Numbered from the stretch's first letter, positions 51,047 through 60,704 are shown. The stretch is 62,569 nucleotides of DNA from Palsa-459 sp035937595 (GCA_035937595.1 DASZHS010000066.1:1-62569); one strand, 5' to 3'. Notes: generated by a model from the sequence alone, not told the origin. Program-made: numbers and translations.

Positions 51047-52750
51047 TCAGCCGCCGTCCCAGCGCGCGACCTCGTCGCGGAACGGGTCCAGCCCCATCGG
51101 CCCGAGCCGGAGGGCGAAGGCGTGGAAGTCCTTGAGGTCGAAGCGGCCGTCGAGCCGCCGGCGCGCCTCCTCGCGCGCGGCCAGCCACGCCCGCTCGCCG
51201 ATCTTGTAGGACGTCGCCTGGGCGGGGATGGCGAGGTAGCGGTCGACCTCCGAGACGGCGAACTCGTGGTCCTGGATCGCACGCTCCTCGAGGAGGGCGA
51301 CGGCCATCGGCGGCGTCCACGGCTTCGACGCGCGGTCGCCGAGCGTGCCGATCTCCCCCACGTCCTTGGGTGCGGGATAGCCGAGGTGCAGCCCGAGGTC
51401 GACGACGATCCGCGCGGCGCGCAGCGCCTGGCCTTCGAGGTAGCCGAGCTCGTCGCCGGGGTCGGTGAACCCACCGAGCTCCTCCATCAGCCGCTCGGCG
51501 TACAGCGCCCAGCCCTCCCCGTAGCCGCTCGTCCAGGCCAGCGTGCGCTGGAAGCGGCTGAGGCGGTCGCCGGAGATCAGCGACGTCGCGTCCTGGAGGT
51601 GGTGGCCCGGGACCGACTCGTGGTACCAGGTCGAGGCGCTGCGCCACCACGGGAACCGGGTCCGGCCGAGCGTGGGGAACCAGGTGGTGCCGGGTCGCGA
51701 GAGGTCCTCGCTCGGCCCCCAGTAGTAGGGCGCGGCCGCCGAGCCCTCCGGCGCGAGGCGCGCGTCGCACCGTCGGATCCTCGGGTCGATGTCGAAGTGC
51801 ACCCCGTCGAGGGCCTCGATCGTGGCCTGGGTGAACGACTCGAGCCGCTCGAGCAGGGCGTCGGTGCCGAGGATCGCCCGGTCGTCATCGGCGTCGAGCG
51901 CCGCCGCGACGTCGGACAGGCGCGCCGCACCCGGCGCGAGCGTGGCGGCGAGCTCCCACATTCGCTCGTTGATGCGTCGCAGGTCCGACCACGCCCACGC
52001 GTACAGCTCGTCGAGGTCGAGGACCGCGCCGTTGTAGTAGCGCAGCCACACGGGGTAGCGCACCGGGCCGCACGCCTCGTCGCCGGTCGCCGCGGGGGCG
52101 ACGTCCTCGGTCAGGTGCGCGGCGAGCGCGCCGCAGGCCGCGTCGGCGTCGCGCGCCGCGTCGAGCGCGTCGCTCGGTGGTGCCGCCGGCGCGTAGAGGC
52201 CCGCCACGAACCCCTCGTAGGCGCCGCGCGCATAGGTGCTCGCCTGGTCCGCGACGCCGAGGACGTGGCGACGCGCGGGCAGCTCCCCCCGGGCGGTGAC
52301 GTCGGCGAGGCCCGCTCGCCAGCTCTCGAGCGCCCCCGGCACCGCGCGGAGCCGGGCCGTGATCACCGCACGGTCCTCGTCGGTCTCGCGTCGCATGAGC
52401 TCGAACACCTGGCGGATCTCGCTCGCCGGCGAGCTGATCGTCCCGAACCTCCTCGCGAACTCGCCGGTTCTCTCCAGCTCGGCGACGACGTCGAGGCGCT
52501 CCTCCATGACCGACCGCGCGATCCGGTCGATGTCGTCGATCGGCTCGATCGCTCGCAGCTTGGCGAGCGACGCGGCCGTGAACGCCGCGTCGTCCGCCCA
52601 GCGCTCGCTCGTGAAGGACGGGAGCAGGTGGTCGAAGCCCTCGACGCCGAGCGCCGTGGCGAGCATCGGGTCCCGCGCCGCGCGCTGCTCGACGTAGCGG
52701 TCGGCGAACGCGAACAAGTCGGACCTCGGTGTCGTGGCGTCGTCGGCCAT
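51047..52750 (-). CDS. DUF885 putative zinc metallopeptidase
   Basis: A 567-residue, mostly helical protein of the DUF885 family, related to the M2/M3-like gluzincins. The zinc site is HESVPGHH (about residue 380) with a downstream Glu in GYGEGWALYAERLMEEL. No signal peptide is present, so it acts in the cytoplasm, perhaps on short peptides. A GGGAGG site precedes ATG 52750. It is the third gene of a minus-strand unit with glutathione peroxidase and a HAD phosphatase. Confidence 0.88.
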   Translation of the reverse strand: MADDATTPRSDLFAFADRYVEQRAARDPMLATALGVEGFDHLLPSFTSERWADDAAFTAASLAKLRAIEPIDDIDRIARSVMEERLDVVAELERTGEFARRFGTISSPASEIRQVFELMRRETDEDRAVITARLRAVPGALESWRAGLADVTARGELPARRHVLGVADQASTYARGAYEGFVAGLYAPAAPPSDALDAARDADAACGALAAHLTEDVAPAATGDEACGPVRYPVWLRYYNGAVLDLDELYAWAWSDLRRINERMWELAATLAPGAARLSDVAAALDADDDRAILGTDALLERLESFTQATIEALDGVHFDIDPRIRRCDARLAPEGSAAAPYYWGPSEDLSRPGTTWFPTLGRTRFPWWRSASTWYHESVPGHHLQDATSLISGDRLSRFQRTLAWTSGYGEGWALYAERLMEELGGFTDPGDELGYLEGQALRAARIVVDLGLHLGYPAPKDVGEIGTLGDRASKPWTPPMAVALLEERAIQDHEFAVSEVDRYLAIPAQATSYKIGERAWLAAREEARRRLDGRFDLKDFHAFALRLGPMGLDPFRDEVARWDGG

Positions 52751-52777
52751 GGGACCTCCCGGTGGATCGCGGGGACG

Positions 52778-53479
52778 CTACCGCCGATCGACCTCGTCGG
52801 TCTCGGCGATGGCCGTGCGATCGAAGCGGTCGGCGAGCCACCGCTCGTCGAGGTCGGCGAGCGTGTCGAGGACGAGCGTCGCGAGCGCGAAGGCAGGATC
52901 GCCGCGCTCCTCGACAGTGGGGACGGCGACGCAGCCCATCGTCGCGGCGACGGCGGCGCGCACCCCGGCGGGCGAGTCCTCGAACGCGAGGCAACGGCCC
53001 GGCGCCACGCCGAGCCGTCGCGCCGCGGTCAGGAAGACCCCGGGGTCGGGCTTGCCCAGCGGCTCGTCCTCCGCGGAGTGCACGACCTCGAACACGCCCG
53101 TGAGCCCGAAGTGGCGCAGCGTTCGATCGATCAGCTCGTAGGGCGTGGAGCTCGCGAGCGCGAGCGGACCCAGCCGCGCGCACAAGGAGAGCGCACGCGC
53201 AGCGCCGGGCAGCAGCTCGCCGCGCGCCTCGACGAGGTCGCCGACGCGCGCGAGGATGGCGGCGACGACCGCCGCGTCGTCGGGCGCCCGCCACTCCCCG
53301 CGCTCGCGGTGGTGGGCCACGACCTCGGCGACGAACATCCCCTTCGTCGCCCGCGTCGCGTCCGCGTCGATCGCTGCTCCGAGCGGGACCAGGATCTCGA
53401 ACTCGGCCTGGTGCCAGAGGACCTCGGAGTCGACGAGCAGGCCGTCCATGTCGAAGACGGCCGCACGGTACGACGTCAC
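52778..53479 (-). CDS. HAD family phosphatase
   Basis: A 233-residue haloacid-dehalogenase-type phosphatase of the beta-phosphoglucomutase/YniC-like group. Motif I is FDMDGLLVDSE, motif II ALASSTP, motif III K in LGKPDPGVFL and motif IV FEDSPAGVRAA; the cap is a four-helix C1 insertion after motif I. The substrate is probably a sugar or 2-deoxysugar phosphate. The GTG start lies 1 base after the peroxidase stop. Confidence 0.9.
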   Translation of the reverse strand: MTSYRAAVFDMDGLLVDSEVLWHQAEFEILVPLGAAIDADATRATKGMFVAEVVAHHRERGEWRAPDDAAVVAAILARVGDLVEARGELLPGAARALSLCARLGPLALASSTPYELIDRTLRHFGLTGVFEVVHSAEDEPLGKPDPGVFLTAARRLGVAPGRCLAFEDSPAGVRAAVAATMGCVAVPTVEERGDPAFALATLVLDTLADLDERWLADRFDRTAIAETDEVDRR

Positions 53480-53480
53480 G

Positions 53481-53969
53481 TCAGGCGGGCAGCGTCCGTT
53501 CGATCGCCTCGACGAGCACCGGGTCCTCCGGCGTCGTCAGCGGACTGAAGCGCGCGACCACCTCGCCGGTGGGGCCGACGAGGAACTTCTCGAAGTTCCA
53601 GCGGATGTCACCGGCCGTCCCCTCGGCGTCGGCGACCTCCTCGAGCTCGGCGTAGATCGGGTGCCGGCCCTCGCCGTTCACCTCGATCTTCTCGAACAAC
53701 GGGAACGTCACGCCGTAGTTCGTCGAGCAGAACTCGGCGATCTCCGTGGGCGTGCCGGGCTCCTGCTCGCCGAACTGGTTGCAGGGGAACCCCAGCACCG
53801 AGAACCCCCTCGGGGCGTACTTCTCGTGCAGCTCCTCGAGGCCGGTGTACTGCGGGGTGAGGCCGCACTTCGAGGCGACGTTGACGAGGAGCAGCGCCTT
53901 GCCCTCGTACGCCTTGAGCGACGTCGTGTCGCCGTCGAGCGTGTTGATCGGGTAGTCGTACAGTGCCAT
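53481..53969 (-). CDS. Glutathione peroxidase-like thiol peroxidase
   Basis: A 162-residue peroxidase of the GPx family. The catalytic residue is Cys, encoded by TGC, in NVASKCGLTPQYTGL; the partners Gln (FPCNQFGEQEPG) and Trp (RWNFEKFLV) are present. The resolving-Cys position (FPCNQ) suggests a thioredoxin-dependent enzyme, as in other bacteria without glutathione. It heads the GPx-HAD-DUF885 unit. Confidence 0.93.
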   Translation of the reverse strand: MALYDYPINTLDGDTTSLKAYEGKALLLVNVASKCGLTPQYTGLEELHEKYAPRGFSVLGFPCNQFGEQEPGTPTEIAEFCSTNYGVTFPLFEKIEVNGEGRHPIYAELEEVADAEGTAGDIRWNFEKFLVGPTGEVVARFSPLTTPEDPVLVEAIERTLPA

Positions 53970-54112
53970 GCGCGGACGATAGCGGTCGGGGCCGCCGCCG
54001 ACGCGGGCCGATCGACGGCGGGTGGGCGGCGGCCGCCCGGCGCCCGAACTGCCAAGATGGCGGCCTACCGACGCTGGCCGCGCGGGATCGACGCGAGAAA
54101 GCGGGGACAACG

Positions 54113-54538
54113 ATGTTCGACGTCATCGTGGTGGGCGCCAACGACTCCGAGACGGCGCGCCGCGCCGTCGAGGCGGCGGTCGGGATCGCGAAGATGTCCG
54201 GCGGCACCCTGCACATCGTCTCGGCGTTCGAGGCGAAGTCCGTCCCGAGGGGGGACCTGCCGCCGGAGCTGGGCGTCCTCAACAACGAGGGCGACATCGA
54301 CGCGCTGCTCCAGGAGCTCTCCTTCGTGGCCAGGTCCGAGGGCGTCGAGCCGGTCCTCCACAAGGCCGCCCCGCCGGCCGCGGACTCGCTGATCCGGTAC
54401 GCAGAGGAGGTCCACGCCGACCTGGTCGTCGTCGGCAACCGCGGGATGAAGGGCGTGCGTCGCCTCCTCGGGAGCGTGCCCAACACGGTCGCCCACGGGG
54501 CGCCCTGCTCCGTCGCGATCATCGACACCTCCGTCTAG
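54113..54538 (+). CDS. Universal stress protein
   Basis: A 141-residue single-domain Usp. The opening FDVIVVGANDSETARRAVEA and the ATP-loop GNRGMKGVRRLLGSVPNTVA then HGAPCSVAII are the family signature. These bind ATP and are induced in stasis or hypoxia. ATG 54113 is used; a weak GGGG lies upstream. It stands alone between the peroxidase and the M48 peptidase. Confidence 0.92.
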   Translation: MFDVIVVGANDSETARRAVEAAVGIAKMSGGTLHIVSAFEAKSVPRGDLPPELGVLNNEGDIDALLQELSFVARSEGVEPVLHKAAPPAADSLIRYAEEVHADLVVVGNRGMKGVRRLLGSVPNTVAHGAPCSVAIIDTSV

Positions 54539-54580
54539 CCCGCACCGACCGACCAGCGGTCACGGCACTCACCGCCCGCG

Positions 54581-54618
54581 CCGTGGGCAGCCGTCCACCG
54601 ACGGACGGCCGCCCACGG
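54581..54618 (+). terminator. 16-bp hairpin after usp
   Basis: Bases 54581-54596 pair with 54603-54618 at 15 of 16 positions around a 6-base loop, 42 bases after the usp stop. No T run. Confidence 0.65.
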
Positions 54619-54686
54619 TCCGCGGTCGCCGGCGTTAGGGTCGGTCGGGCTCGAGCCGCGCACGGCGGCGCCGGGGAGGTCGGTCG

Positions 54687-55709
54687 ATGCCGGACGGTGC
54701 GCGCCAGCGCTACGAGCAGCTGAGCCCGAAGTCCTACGAGCACCCCGCCGACCGGGCGGCCACGTCCGCGCTGCACTCGATCCCGCTGATGGACAAGGTG
54801 GTCAAGCGCCTGACGGACGTCGGCCACGAGCGGCGCCTCCGCCAGGTGCTGGTCGGCAACGCCGTCGAGATCTCCGAGCGGCAGGTCCCGGCGCTCTGGG
54901 CCGCCTACGCAGGGTGCTCGACGTCGCTCGACCTCGTGTCGACCCCGCCCCTGTTCATCACCCAGACGCCCTTCGCGAACGCGCTCACCATCGGCGCGCG
55001 CCGTCCGATGGTGATCCTGTACTCGGGGCTCCCCGCGTCCTACGAGCCCGATGAGGTCGAGGCGATCCTCGCCCACGAGCTCGGCCACGTCCTGTCGGAG
55101 CACTACTACTACACGACCGCGCTCGTGCTGCTCTCGCAGTTCCTGCGGACCTCGGTGCCCGGGCCGCTCGCCGGCCTCCCGGTCCGCGCGCTCTACCTCG
55201 CGCTGCTCGAGTGGTCGCGCGCCGCCGAGCTCTCGTCGGACCGCGCGAGCGCGCTCGTCGTCGGCGACCCCCTCGTCGTCTGCCGCACCCTCATGCGGCT
55301 GGCCGGCGGCGCCGTCGAGGGGATGGACCTCGATGCGTTCATCGCCCAGGCGGTCGCCTACGAGGAAGAGGAGGACCTCTTCGCGCGCTGGAGCCGCGCC
55401 TGGGTCGAGATCGCGCTGACGCACCCCTTCGCGGTGCGACGGGTCCGCGAGCTGGTCCGCTGGGTCGAGGCCGGCGAGTTCGACCGCATCCGCGGCGGGA
55501 GCTACCTGCGCCGGGGCAACGAGCCGCCGCCGAGCAAGGAGTTCCAGGCCGCCGTCACCCACTACCGCACCCGCTTCGCGAACATGCTCGAGCGCACGAC
55601 CGGTGGCGTGCAGCGTCTCGCGCGGCAGCTCGAGGACTGGCTCCGCGGCACCGACGGCGAGGACGACGACGGCGACCCGATCGACGATGACGCGGCCGCC
55701 ACCGCCTAG
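54687..55709 (+). CDS. M48 family zinc metallopeptidase
   Basis: A 340-residue peptidase. The zinc site is HELGH (residues 130-134), with the third ligand Glu at about 181 in AAELSSDR. One hydrophobic stretch lies around residues 143-175 (TTALVLLSQFLRTSV onward), which may sit in the membrane as in HtpX-like proteins. The C-terminal ~80 residues are charged and acidic. A GGGGAGG site lies before ATG 54687. It converges on the permease gene with an 18-base gap. Confidence 0.87.
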   Translation: MPDGARQRYEQLSPKSYEHPADRAATSALHSIPLMDKVVKRLTDVGHERRLRQVLVGNAVEISERQVPALWAAYAGCSTSLDLVSTPPLFITQTPFANALTIGARRPMVILYSGLPASYEPDEVEAILAHELGHVLSEHYYYTTALVLLSQFLRTSVPGPLAGLPVRALYLALLEWSRAAELSSDRASALVVGDPLVVCRTLMRLAGGAVEGMDLDAFIAQAVAYEEEEDLFARWSRAWVEIALTHPFAVRRVRELVRWVEAGEFDRIRGGSYLRRGNEPPPSKEFQAAVTHYRTRFANMLERTTGGVQRLARQLEDWLRGTDGEDDDGDPIDDDAAATA

Positions 55710-55727
55710 CGCAGCGCCGGACCCCGC

Positions 55728-57344
55728 TCAGCTGGGATCGGAGCCACCTGCCTGATCGATGCCGAACAGTCCGACCTCATGGCCCACGTCTTCGGGCACG
55801 AGCGTCGGCGTGTCCTTGTTGAGCACCTCGCCGCGGAAGAACGGTGGCGCGATCCCTCGGTAGATGAAGTACAGCACGATGCCGAGCACGACCGCGGCCA
55901 GGTCGACGACGAAGACCGCTCCGACGTGCAGGCTCCCGATCTTGAGCGGCGCGGTGTAGCTGTTGACCGGCTTCCAGTAGTACCAGAGGCTGTAGAACAT
56001 CGCGCCCCACAGCATGAGGCCACCCAGCAGTGGCAGGATCCCCCGGAACCACAGGTTCCTCGCGCTCTCGGTGAGCGTCGAGCGGTAGTACCACACCGAC
56101 TCGAAGCCGGTGAGCCCGTAGTAGAAGGCGATCATCACGCCGAGCGCGGAGACCGAGTCGGCGATGAGCGAGCCTGCCGACACGAAGTTCAGCGCCGTAT
56201 AGAGCGCGATGGAGAAGAACCCCATGAGCACGGTCGCCCACGTGGGCGTCAGGAACCGCCGATGGGTCTTCGCGAAGACCCTGGGCACCGCTCGGTAGAC
56301 GCCCATGGAGAGCACGGTGCGGGCGGTGGGCAGGATCGTCGTCTGCGTGCTGGCCGCCGCGGAGCTGAGCACCATCAGCAGCAGCAGGTGGTAGAGGACG
56401 TTGCCGAAGGTCCCGGTCCCGAAGACGGCGCTGCCGAGCACGGAGAGCACGTCGTTCTGGTGCGCGGTGTTGCCGAGGCCGACGCCGGTCGATCCGATGC
56501 CCGCGAACGCCTGCGTCGACGTCACGACGAGGGTGTACGTCGCGAGCAGCACGAGCGTGGACAGCACCGCCGCCCGACCGGGCGTCCGGTGCGGGTCGGC
56601 CGTCTCCTCGTTCACCGAGACCGTCGTGTCCCAGCCCCAGTAGATGAACAGCATCAGCAGGACGCCGTTGATGAAGTTCGACGGCGACGTGATGGCGAGT
56701 GGGTTGAACCAGCTCCACGAAGGCGTCAGGTGGTACGAGGGCGCCGTGCCGTTCCCGACCTTCACGAGGGCCCATACCGACAGCACGACGAGCATCGTGA
56801 GCTCGATGCCGAGCAGGACCTTCTGGAAGTTCGCCGAGACCTCGATCCCCACGTAGCAGATCGCGGTCATGACGATGATCCACGCGATGCCCACGAGCAG
56901 CACCCAGACGCTGCTGGCGTTGCCGCCGATCGAGCCCGTGTTGAACAGGAAGAAGACGTACTGGCCGGCGATCTGGGCGAGGCTCGCCATGACGAGGATG
57001 TCGGCGGCGACGATGCCCCAGCCGCCGAACCAGCCCGTGGTCGGGCCGAAGGCGCGCGTGCCCCAGGTGAACGTGGTGCCGCAGTCCGGGTCCTTGGTGT
57101 TGAGCTCCCTGTAGGCGTAGGCGATGAAGAGCATCGGGATGAAGGCGATGATCGTCACGATCGGGGACTGCACGCCGATGAAGGCGACGACGAAGCCGAG
57201 GGTCGCCGCGAGGCTGTAGGCCGGCGCCGTCGAGGCGACGCCGACGACCGTCGAGGAGATGAGCCCGAGCGCGCCGGGCTTCAGGCCCTTGCGATGGAAG
57301 TCCGTATCGATGATCCGTTCTGCGTGGTGCGTCTCTGTCGTCAC
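55728..57344 (-). CDS. APC superfamily amino acid/polyamine permease
   Basis: A 538-residue transporter with about 12 helices. The first helix has GALGLISSTVVGVASTAPAY, the substrate-gate helix, and IAYAYRELNTKDPDCGTTFTW is typical of APC permeases. The C-terminal ~60 residues are cytoplasmic. GTG 57344 has a GGGAGGG site. It lies beside aldehyde dehydrogenase, aminotransferase and alanine dehydrogenase genes, so putrescine or a related amine is the likely substrate (inference). Confidence 0.88.
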   Translation of the reverse strand: MTTETHHAERIIDTDFHRKGLKPGALGLISSTVVGVASTAPAYSLAATLGFVVAFIGVQSPIVTIIAFIPMLFIAYAYRELNTKDPDCGTTFTWGTRAFGPTTGWFGGWGIVAADILVMASLAQIAGQYVFFLFNTGSIGGNASSVWVLLVGIAWIIVMTAICYVGIEVSANFQKVLLGIELTMLVVLSVWALVKVGNGTAPSYHLTPSWSWFNPLAITSPSNFINGVLLMLFIYWGWDTTVSVNEETADPHRTPGRAAVLSTLVLLATYTLVVTSTQAFAGIGSTGVGLGNTAHQNDVLSVLGSAVFGTGTFGNVLYHLLLLMVLSSAAASTQTTILPTARTVLSMGVYRAVPRVFAKTHRRFLTPTWATVLMGFFSIALYTALNFVSAGSLIADSVSALGVMIAFYYGLTGFESVWYYRSTLTESARNLWFRGILPLLGGLMLWGAMFYSLWYYWKPVNSYTAPLKIGSLHVGAVFVVDLAAVVLGIVLYFIYRGIAPPFFRGEVLNKDTPTLVPEDVGHEVGLFGIDQAGGSDPS

Positions 57345-57438
57345 CGGCCCTCCCCCGAGGCGTCGTCCGATCGCATGCTGGCCGACCGGAACCTACTTCA
57401 CGCGTCCCGCGCCGGGCGGGACGTCGCGGCTCGGACTC

Positions 57439-58560
57439 TCAGCCGAGCACCGACACGAGCGACACGACCGGGAGGTCGTGCGCCTCGCCGACCGGCGCGC
57501 AGGTGAGCCGGCCCGCGACGACGTTCACACCTTCGGCGAGCGCCGGGTCGGCGCGCACCGCGTCACGCCAGCCGTGCCGGGCGATCGCCAGCGTGTAGGG
57601 GAGCGTCGCGTTCACGAGCGCGTGCGTCGAGGTGTGCGGGACCGCACCCGGCATGTTGGCGACGCAGTAGAAGATGCAGCCGCAGTGCTCGTACACCGGG
57701 TTGGAGTGCGTCGTCGGGTGCGTCCCTTCGAAGCAGCCGCCCTGGTCGACGGAGATGTCGACGAGCACGGAGCCGGGGCGCATCCGCGAGACGAGCTCGT
57801 CGCTCACGAGCTTCGGCGCCTTCGCGCCGAACACGAGCACCGCGCCGATCACGACGTCCGCCGCGAGGCAGGACTCCTCGATCGTGTGGGCGGACGAGGC
57901 GACGGTCTCCACCTCGCCGCGGAAGTGGTGGTCGATCTGGCGCAGTCGCTCGAGGTTCGTGTCGAGGACGTGGACGTTCGCGTGCATGCCGACGGCGAGG
58001 GTCGCCGCCGCCATCCCCGAGACGCCTGCCCCGATCACGGCCACGTTCGCCGCGGCGACACCCGGCACGCCGCACACGAGCGTGCCTCGGCCGCCGCCGG
58101 GCCGCATCAGGTGGTGCGCTCCCATGAGCGGCGCCATGCGCCCCGCGACCTCGCTCATCGGCGTGAGCAGCGGGAGCGAGTTGTCGGCGAGCCGCACGGT
58201 CTCGTAGGCGATCGCGGTGTTGCCCGCGGCGAGCAGCGCGTCGGTGCACGCGCGGGACGCCGCGAGGTGCAGGTACGTGAACAGCACCTGGTCCTCCCGC
58301 AGCGCAAGGCGCGGGTACTCGACCGCCACGGGCTCTTTGACCTTGAGTACGAGGTCGGCGGCGGCCCAGACGTCCTCGGGGTGCTCGACGATCTTCGCGC
58401 CGACCGCGGCGAACGCCGCGTCGCTGATCGAAGAGCCGATCCCCGCGCCGCGCTCGACCACGACGTCGTGGCCGGCCGTGGTCAGCTCGCGTGCGCCGGC
58501 GGGCGTGAGGGCGACGCGGTACTCGTCGTCCTTCACCTCCGTCGGCACGCCGATGAGCAC
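57439..58560 (-). CDS. ald: Alanine dehydrogenase
   Basis: This enzyme catalyses reversible NAD-dependent oxidative deamination of L-alanine to pyruvate and ammonia. The 373-residue protein has VPTEVKDDEYRVALTPAGA, Lys in LVLKVKEP, His in FTYLHLAASR, and the Rossmann fold AVIGAGVSGMAAA. In this locus it can recycle the alanine made by a pyruvate-dependent aminotransferase. It lies 9 bases after the aldehyde dehydrogenase gene on the same strand. Confidence 0.95.
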   Translation of the reverse strand: MLIGVPTEVKDDEYRVALTPAGARELTTAGHDVVVERGAGIGSSISDAAFAAVGAKIVEHPEDVWAAADLVLKVKEPVAVEYPRLALREDQVLFTYLHLAASRACTDALLAAGNTAIAYETVRLADNSLPLLTPMSEVAGRMAPLMGAHHLMRPGGGRGTLVCGVPGVAAANVAVIGAGVSGMAAATLAVGMHANVHVLDTNLERLRQIDHHFRGEVETVASSAHTIEESCLAADVVIGAVLVFGAKAPKLVSDELVSRMRPGSVLVDISVDQGGCFEGTHPTTHSNPVYEHCGCIFYCVANMPGAVPHTSTHALVNATLPYTLAIARHGWRDAVRADPALAEGVNVVAGRLTCAPVGEAHDLPVVSLVSVLG

Positions 58561-58569
58561 GGGTCCGCC

Positions 58570-59997
58570 CTACTCGCCGAGGTGGTGCATGACGTGCTTG
58601 ACGCGCGTGTAGTCCTCGAAGCCGTACACCGAGAGGTCCTTGCCGTAGCCGGAGTGCTTGAACCCGCCGTGGGGCATCTCGGCGACGAGGGGGATGTGGG
58701 TGTTGATCCACACGCAGCCGAAGTCCAGGTCGCGGGCCATGCGCAGGGCGCGGCCGTGGTCGGCCGTCCAGACCGACGAGGCGAGCCCGTACTCGACGCC
58801 GTTCGCGTAGGCCAGGGCCTCGGCCTCGTCGGAGAACTTCTGGACCGTGATCACCGGGCCGAAGATCTCGCTCTGGATCATCTCGTCGTCCTGGTGGAGG
58901 CCCGCGACGACCGTGGGCTCGAAGAAGAAGCCGCGGTCCCCGACTCGCGCACCGCCCGCCGCGACGGTCGCGTGCGAGGGCCGGCGCTCCAAGAACCCGG
59001 TGACGCGCTCGAGCTGGTGCACGTTGTTCACGGGGCCGTAGAGCACGTCTTCGTCCTCGGGCGGGCCGGTCGACGTGTTGCGCGCCTGCTCGGCGAGGGC
59101 GTCGACCGCGTCGGCGTAGACCTTGGGCCCGGCGAGGACGCGCGTGGCAGCCGTGCAGTCCTGGCCCGCGTTGAAGTACCCGGCGATGGCGATCGCCTCG
59201 GCGGCGGCCGCGAGGTCGACGTCGTCGAACATGATGACCGGCGCCTTGCCGCCGAGCTCGAGGTGGACCTTCTTGAGCGTCGGGGCCGCCGAGGCGGCCA
59301 CCTCCCTGCCGGCGCGCACCGAGCCGGTCACCGACACCATCTGCGGGACCTCGTGCTCGACGACGAGGCGACCCGTCGCCCGGTCCCCGCAGATCACGTT
59401 GAGCACGCCGGGCGGGAGGAACTCGGCCATGAGCTCGGCCATGAACAGCGTCGAGACGGGGGTCGTGTCGGAGGGCTTGAGCACCATCGTGTTGCCCGCC
59501 GCGAGCGCGGGCGCCCACTTCCAGACGGCCATCATCATCGGGTAGTTCCACGGCGTCACCGCGGCGCACACGCCGATCGGCTCGCGTCGCACGTAGGAGG
59601 TGTGCCCGGCCATGTACTCGGCCGCGCCGCGCCCCTCGAGGAGTCGGGCCGCCGCGGCGAAGAACCGGATCTGGTCGACCATCGGCGGGATCTCCTCGTC
59701 GAGCGTCAGCTGCACCGGCTTGCCGGTGTTCTCCGACTCGATCGCGACCAGCTTCGCCGCGTTGGCCTCGATGGCGTCGGCGATCCGCAGCAGCGCGCGC
59801 GAGCGCTCCGACGGGGTGGTGCGCCGCCACGTGGCGAACGCCTCGAGGGCCGTCGCGCAGGCGAAGTCGACGTCGTCCTCACCGGACACCGGGCTCTCGG
59901 TGTACGCCTCCCCGGTGCTCGGGTTGACGAGCTCGACGTACTTGCCGGACTTCGGCGCCACCTTCGTGCCGCCGACGAAGTTCTCGAGGCGATCCAT
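58570..59997 (-). CDS. Gamma-aminobutyraldehyde-type dehydrogenase
   Basis: A 475-residue NAD-dependent aldehyde dehydrogenase. Motifs are TPWNYPMMMAVWKWAPALAA, VTGSVRAGREVA, Glu in LELGGKAPVIM and catalytic Cys in NAGQDCTAATRV, with EMPHGGFKHSGYGKDLSV near the end. The overall sequence fits the 4-aminobutyraldehyde (PatD/PuuC-like) group. ATG 59997 has a G-rich ribosome site; an in-frame ATG at 60084 adds an unrelated segment. It is divergent from the Lrp regulator. Confidence 0.9.
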   Translation of the reverse strand: MDRLENFVGGTKVAPKSGKYVELVNPSTGEAYTESPVSGEDDVDFACATALEAFATWRRTTPSERSRALLRIADAIEANAAKLVAIESENTGKPVQLTLDEEIPPMVDQIRFFAAAARLLEGRGAAEYMAGHTSYVRREPIGVCAAVTPWNYPMMMAVWKWAPALAAGNTMVLKPSDTTPVSTLFMAELMAEFLPPGVLNVICGDRATGRLVVEHEVPQMVSVTGSVRAGREVAASAAPTLKKVHLELGGKAPVIMFDDVDLAAAAEAIAIAGYFNAGQDCTAATRVLAGPKVYADAVDALAEQARNTSTGPPEDEDVLYGPVNNVHQLERVTGFLERRPSHATVAAGGARVGDRGFFFEPTVVAGLHQDDEMIQSEIFGPVITVQKFSDEAEALAYANGVEYGLASSVWTADHGRALRMARDLDFGCVWINTHIPLVAEMPHGGFKHSGYGKDLSVYGFEDYTRVKHVMHHLGE

Positions 59998-60045
59998 TTG
60001 CCCCCCTTGTCCCGGAGCACGCCCCCGGCGAGGACGCGACATTCC

Positions 60046-60148
60046 CATATCCGCAGCCAGATCGCAAGAAAGATCGGAAACCATCGCGCAGCAGCGCCCG
60101 CGACACTGGATTCGGACCGATGTGCCCGTTAGGGTGTCTATATCCGCA
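60046..60148. promoter_or_regulatory. Paired ATATCCGCA direct repeats in the divergent region
   Basis: ATATCCGCA occurs at 60047-60055 and 60140-60148, 93 bases apart and in the same orientation, between the dehydrogenase and Lrp genes. They are candidate binding sites for the Lrp-type regulator. Confidence 0.4.
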
Positions 60149-60182
60149 ATCGGGCCCGAAGGCCGTGTCCGCGGAACCCACC

Positions 60183-60704
60183 ATGCCGAGACGCGTCGCA
60201 GCCAAGCGGGGACCCTCGCCCACGAGGCGCCCGGCCGACACCACGATCTCCGGTCCGGTCACCCTGGACGACGTCGACCGCAAGATCATCGGCGTCCTCC
60301 AGGGCGACGGCCGCTGCCCCTACGGGACCATCGCCGAGCAGGTCGGGCTCTCCGAGGCGGCCGTGCGACGGCGCGTCCAGCGGCTCCGCGAGGGCGGGAT
60401 CATGGAGATCGTCGCGGTCACGGACCCCCTGCAGCTCGGCTTCACGCGCCAGGCCCTCGTCGGCATCCGGGTCCAAGGCGACGTGCGGCTCGTCGCCGAC
60501 AAGCTCGCCTCGATCGACGAGGTCGCCTACGTGGTGCTCTGCGCGGGCAGCTTCGACGTCATCGCCGAGCTCGTGACGGCCAACGACGACAGCCTCGTGC
60601 ACCTCCTCAACGACTCGATCCGCTCCATCCCGGGTGTGACCGAGGTCGAGACCTTCATCTACCTCAAGCTCGCCAAGCAGACCTTCGACTGGGGGACCCA
60701 ATGA
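60183..60704 (+). CDS. Lrp/AsnC family transcriptional regulator
   Basis: A 173-residue regulator. The N-terminal helix-turn-helix reads DDVDRKIIGVLQGDGR, TIAEQVGLSEAAVRRRVQRL, and the C-terminal RAM ligand domain ends TEVETFIYLKLAKQTFDWG. Family members sense amino acids and form octamers. ATG 60183 is chosen; GTG 60165 is in frame. The stop overlaps the aminotransferase start as ATGA. It probably controls both this operon and the divergent dehydrogenase. Confidence 0.9.
   Translation: MPRRVAAKRGPSPTRRPADTTISGPVTLDDVDRKIIGVLQGDGRCPYGTIAEQVGLSEAAVRRRVQRLREGGIMEIVAVTDPLQLGFTRQALVGIRVQGDVRLVADKLASIDEVAYVVLCAGSFDVIAELVTANDDSLVHLLNDSIRSIPGVTEVETFIYLKLAKQTFDWGTQ

Noticed and set aside
53840..53880. 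Possible selenocysteine in the glutathione peroxidase
   Set aside because: The catalytic codon is TGC (Cys), not TGA, and no SECIS-like hairpin follows.
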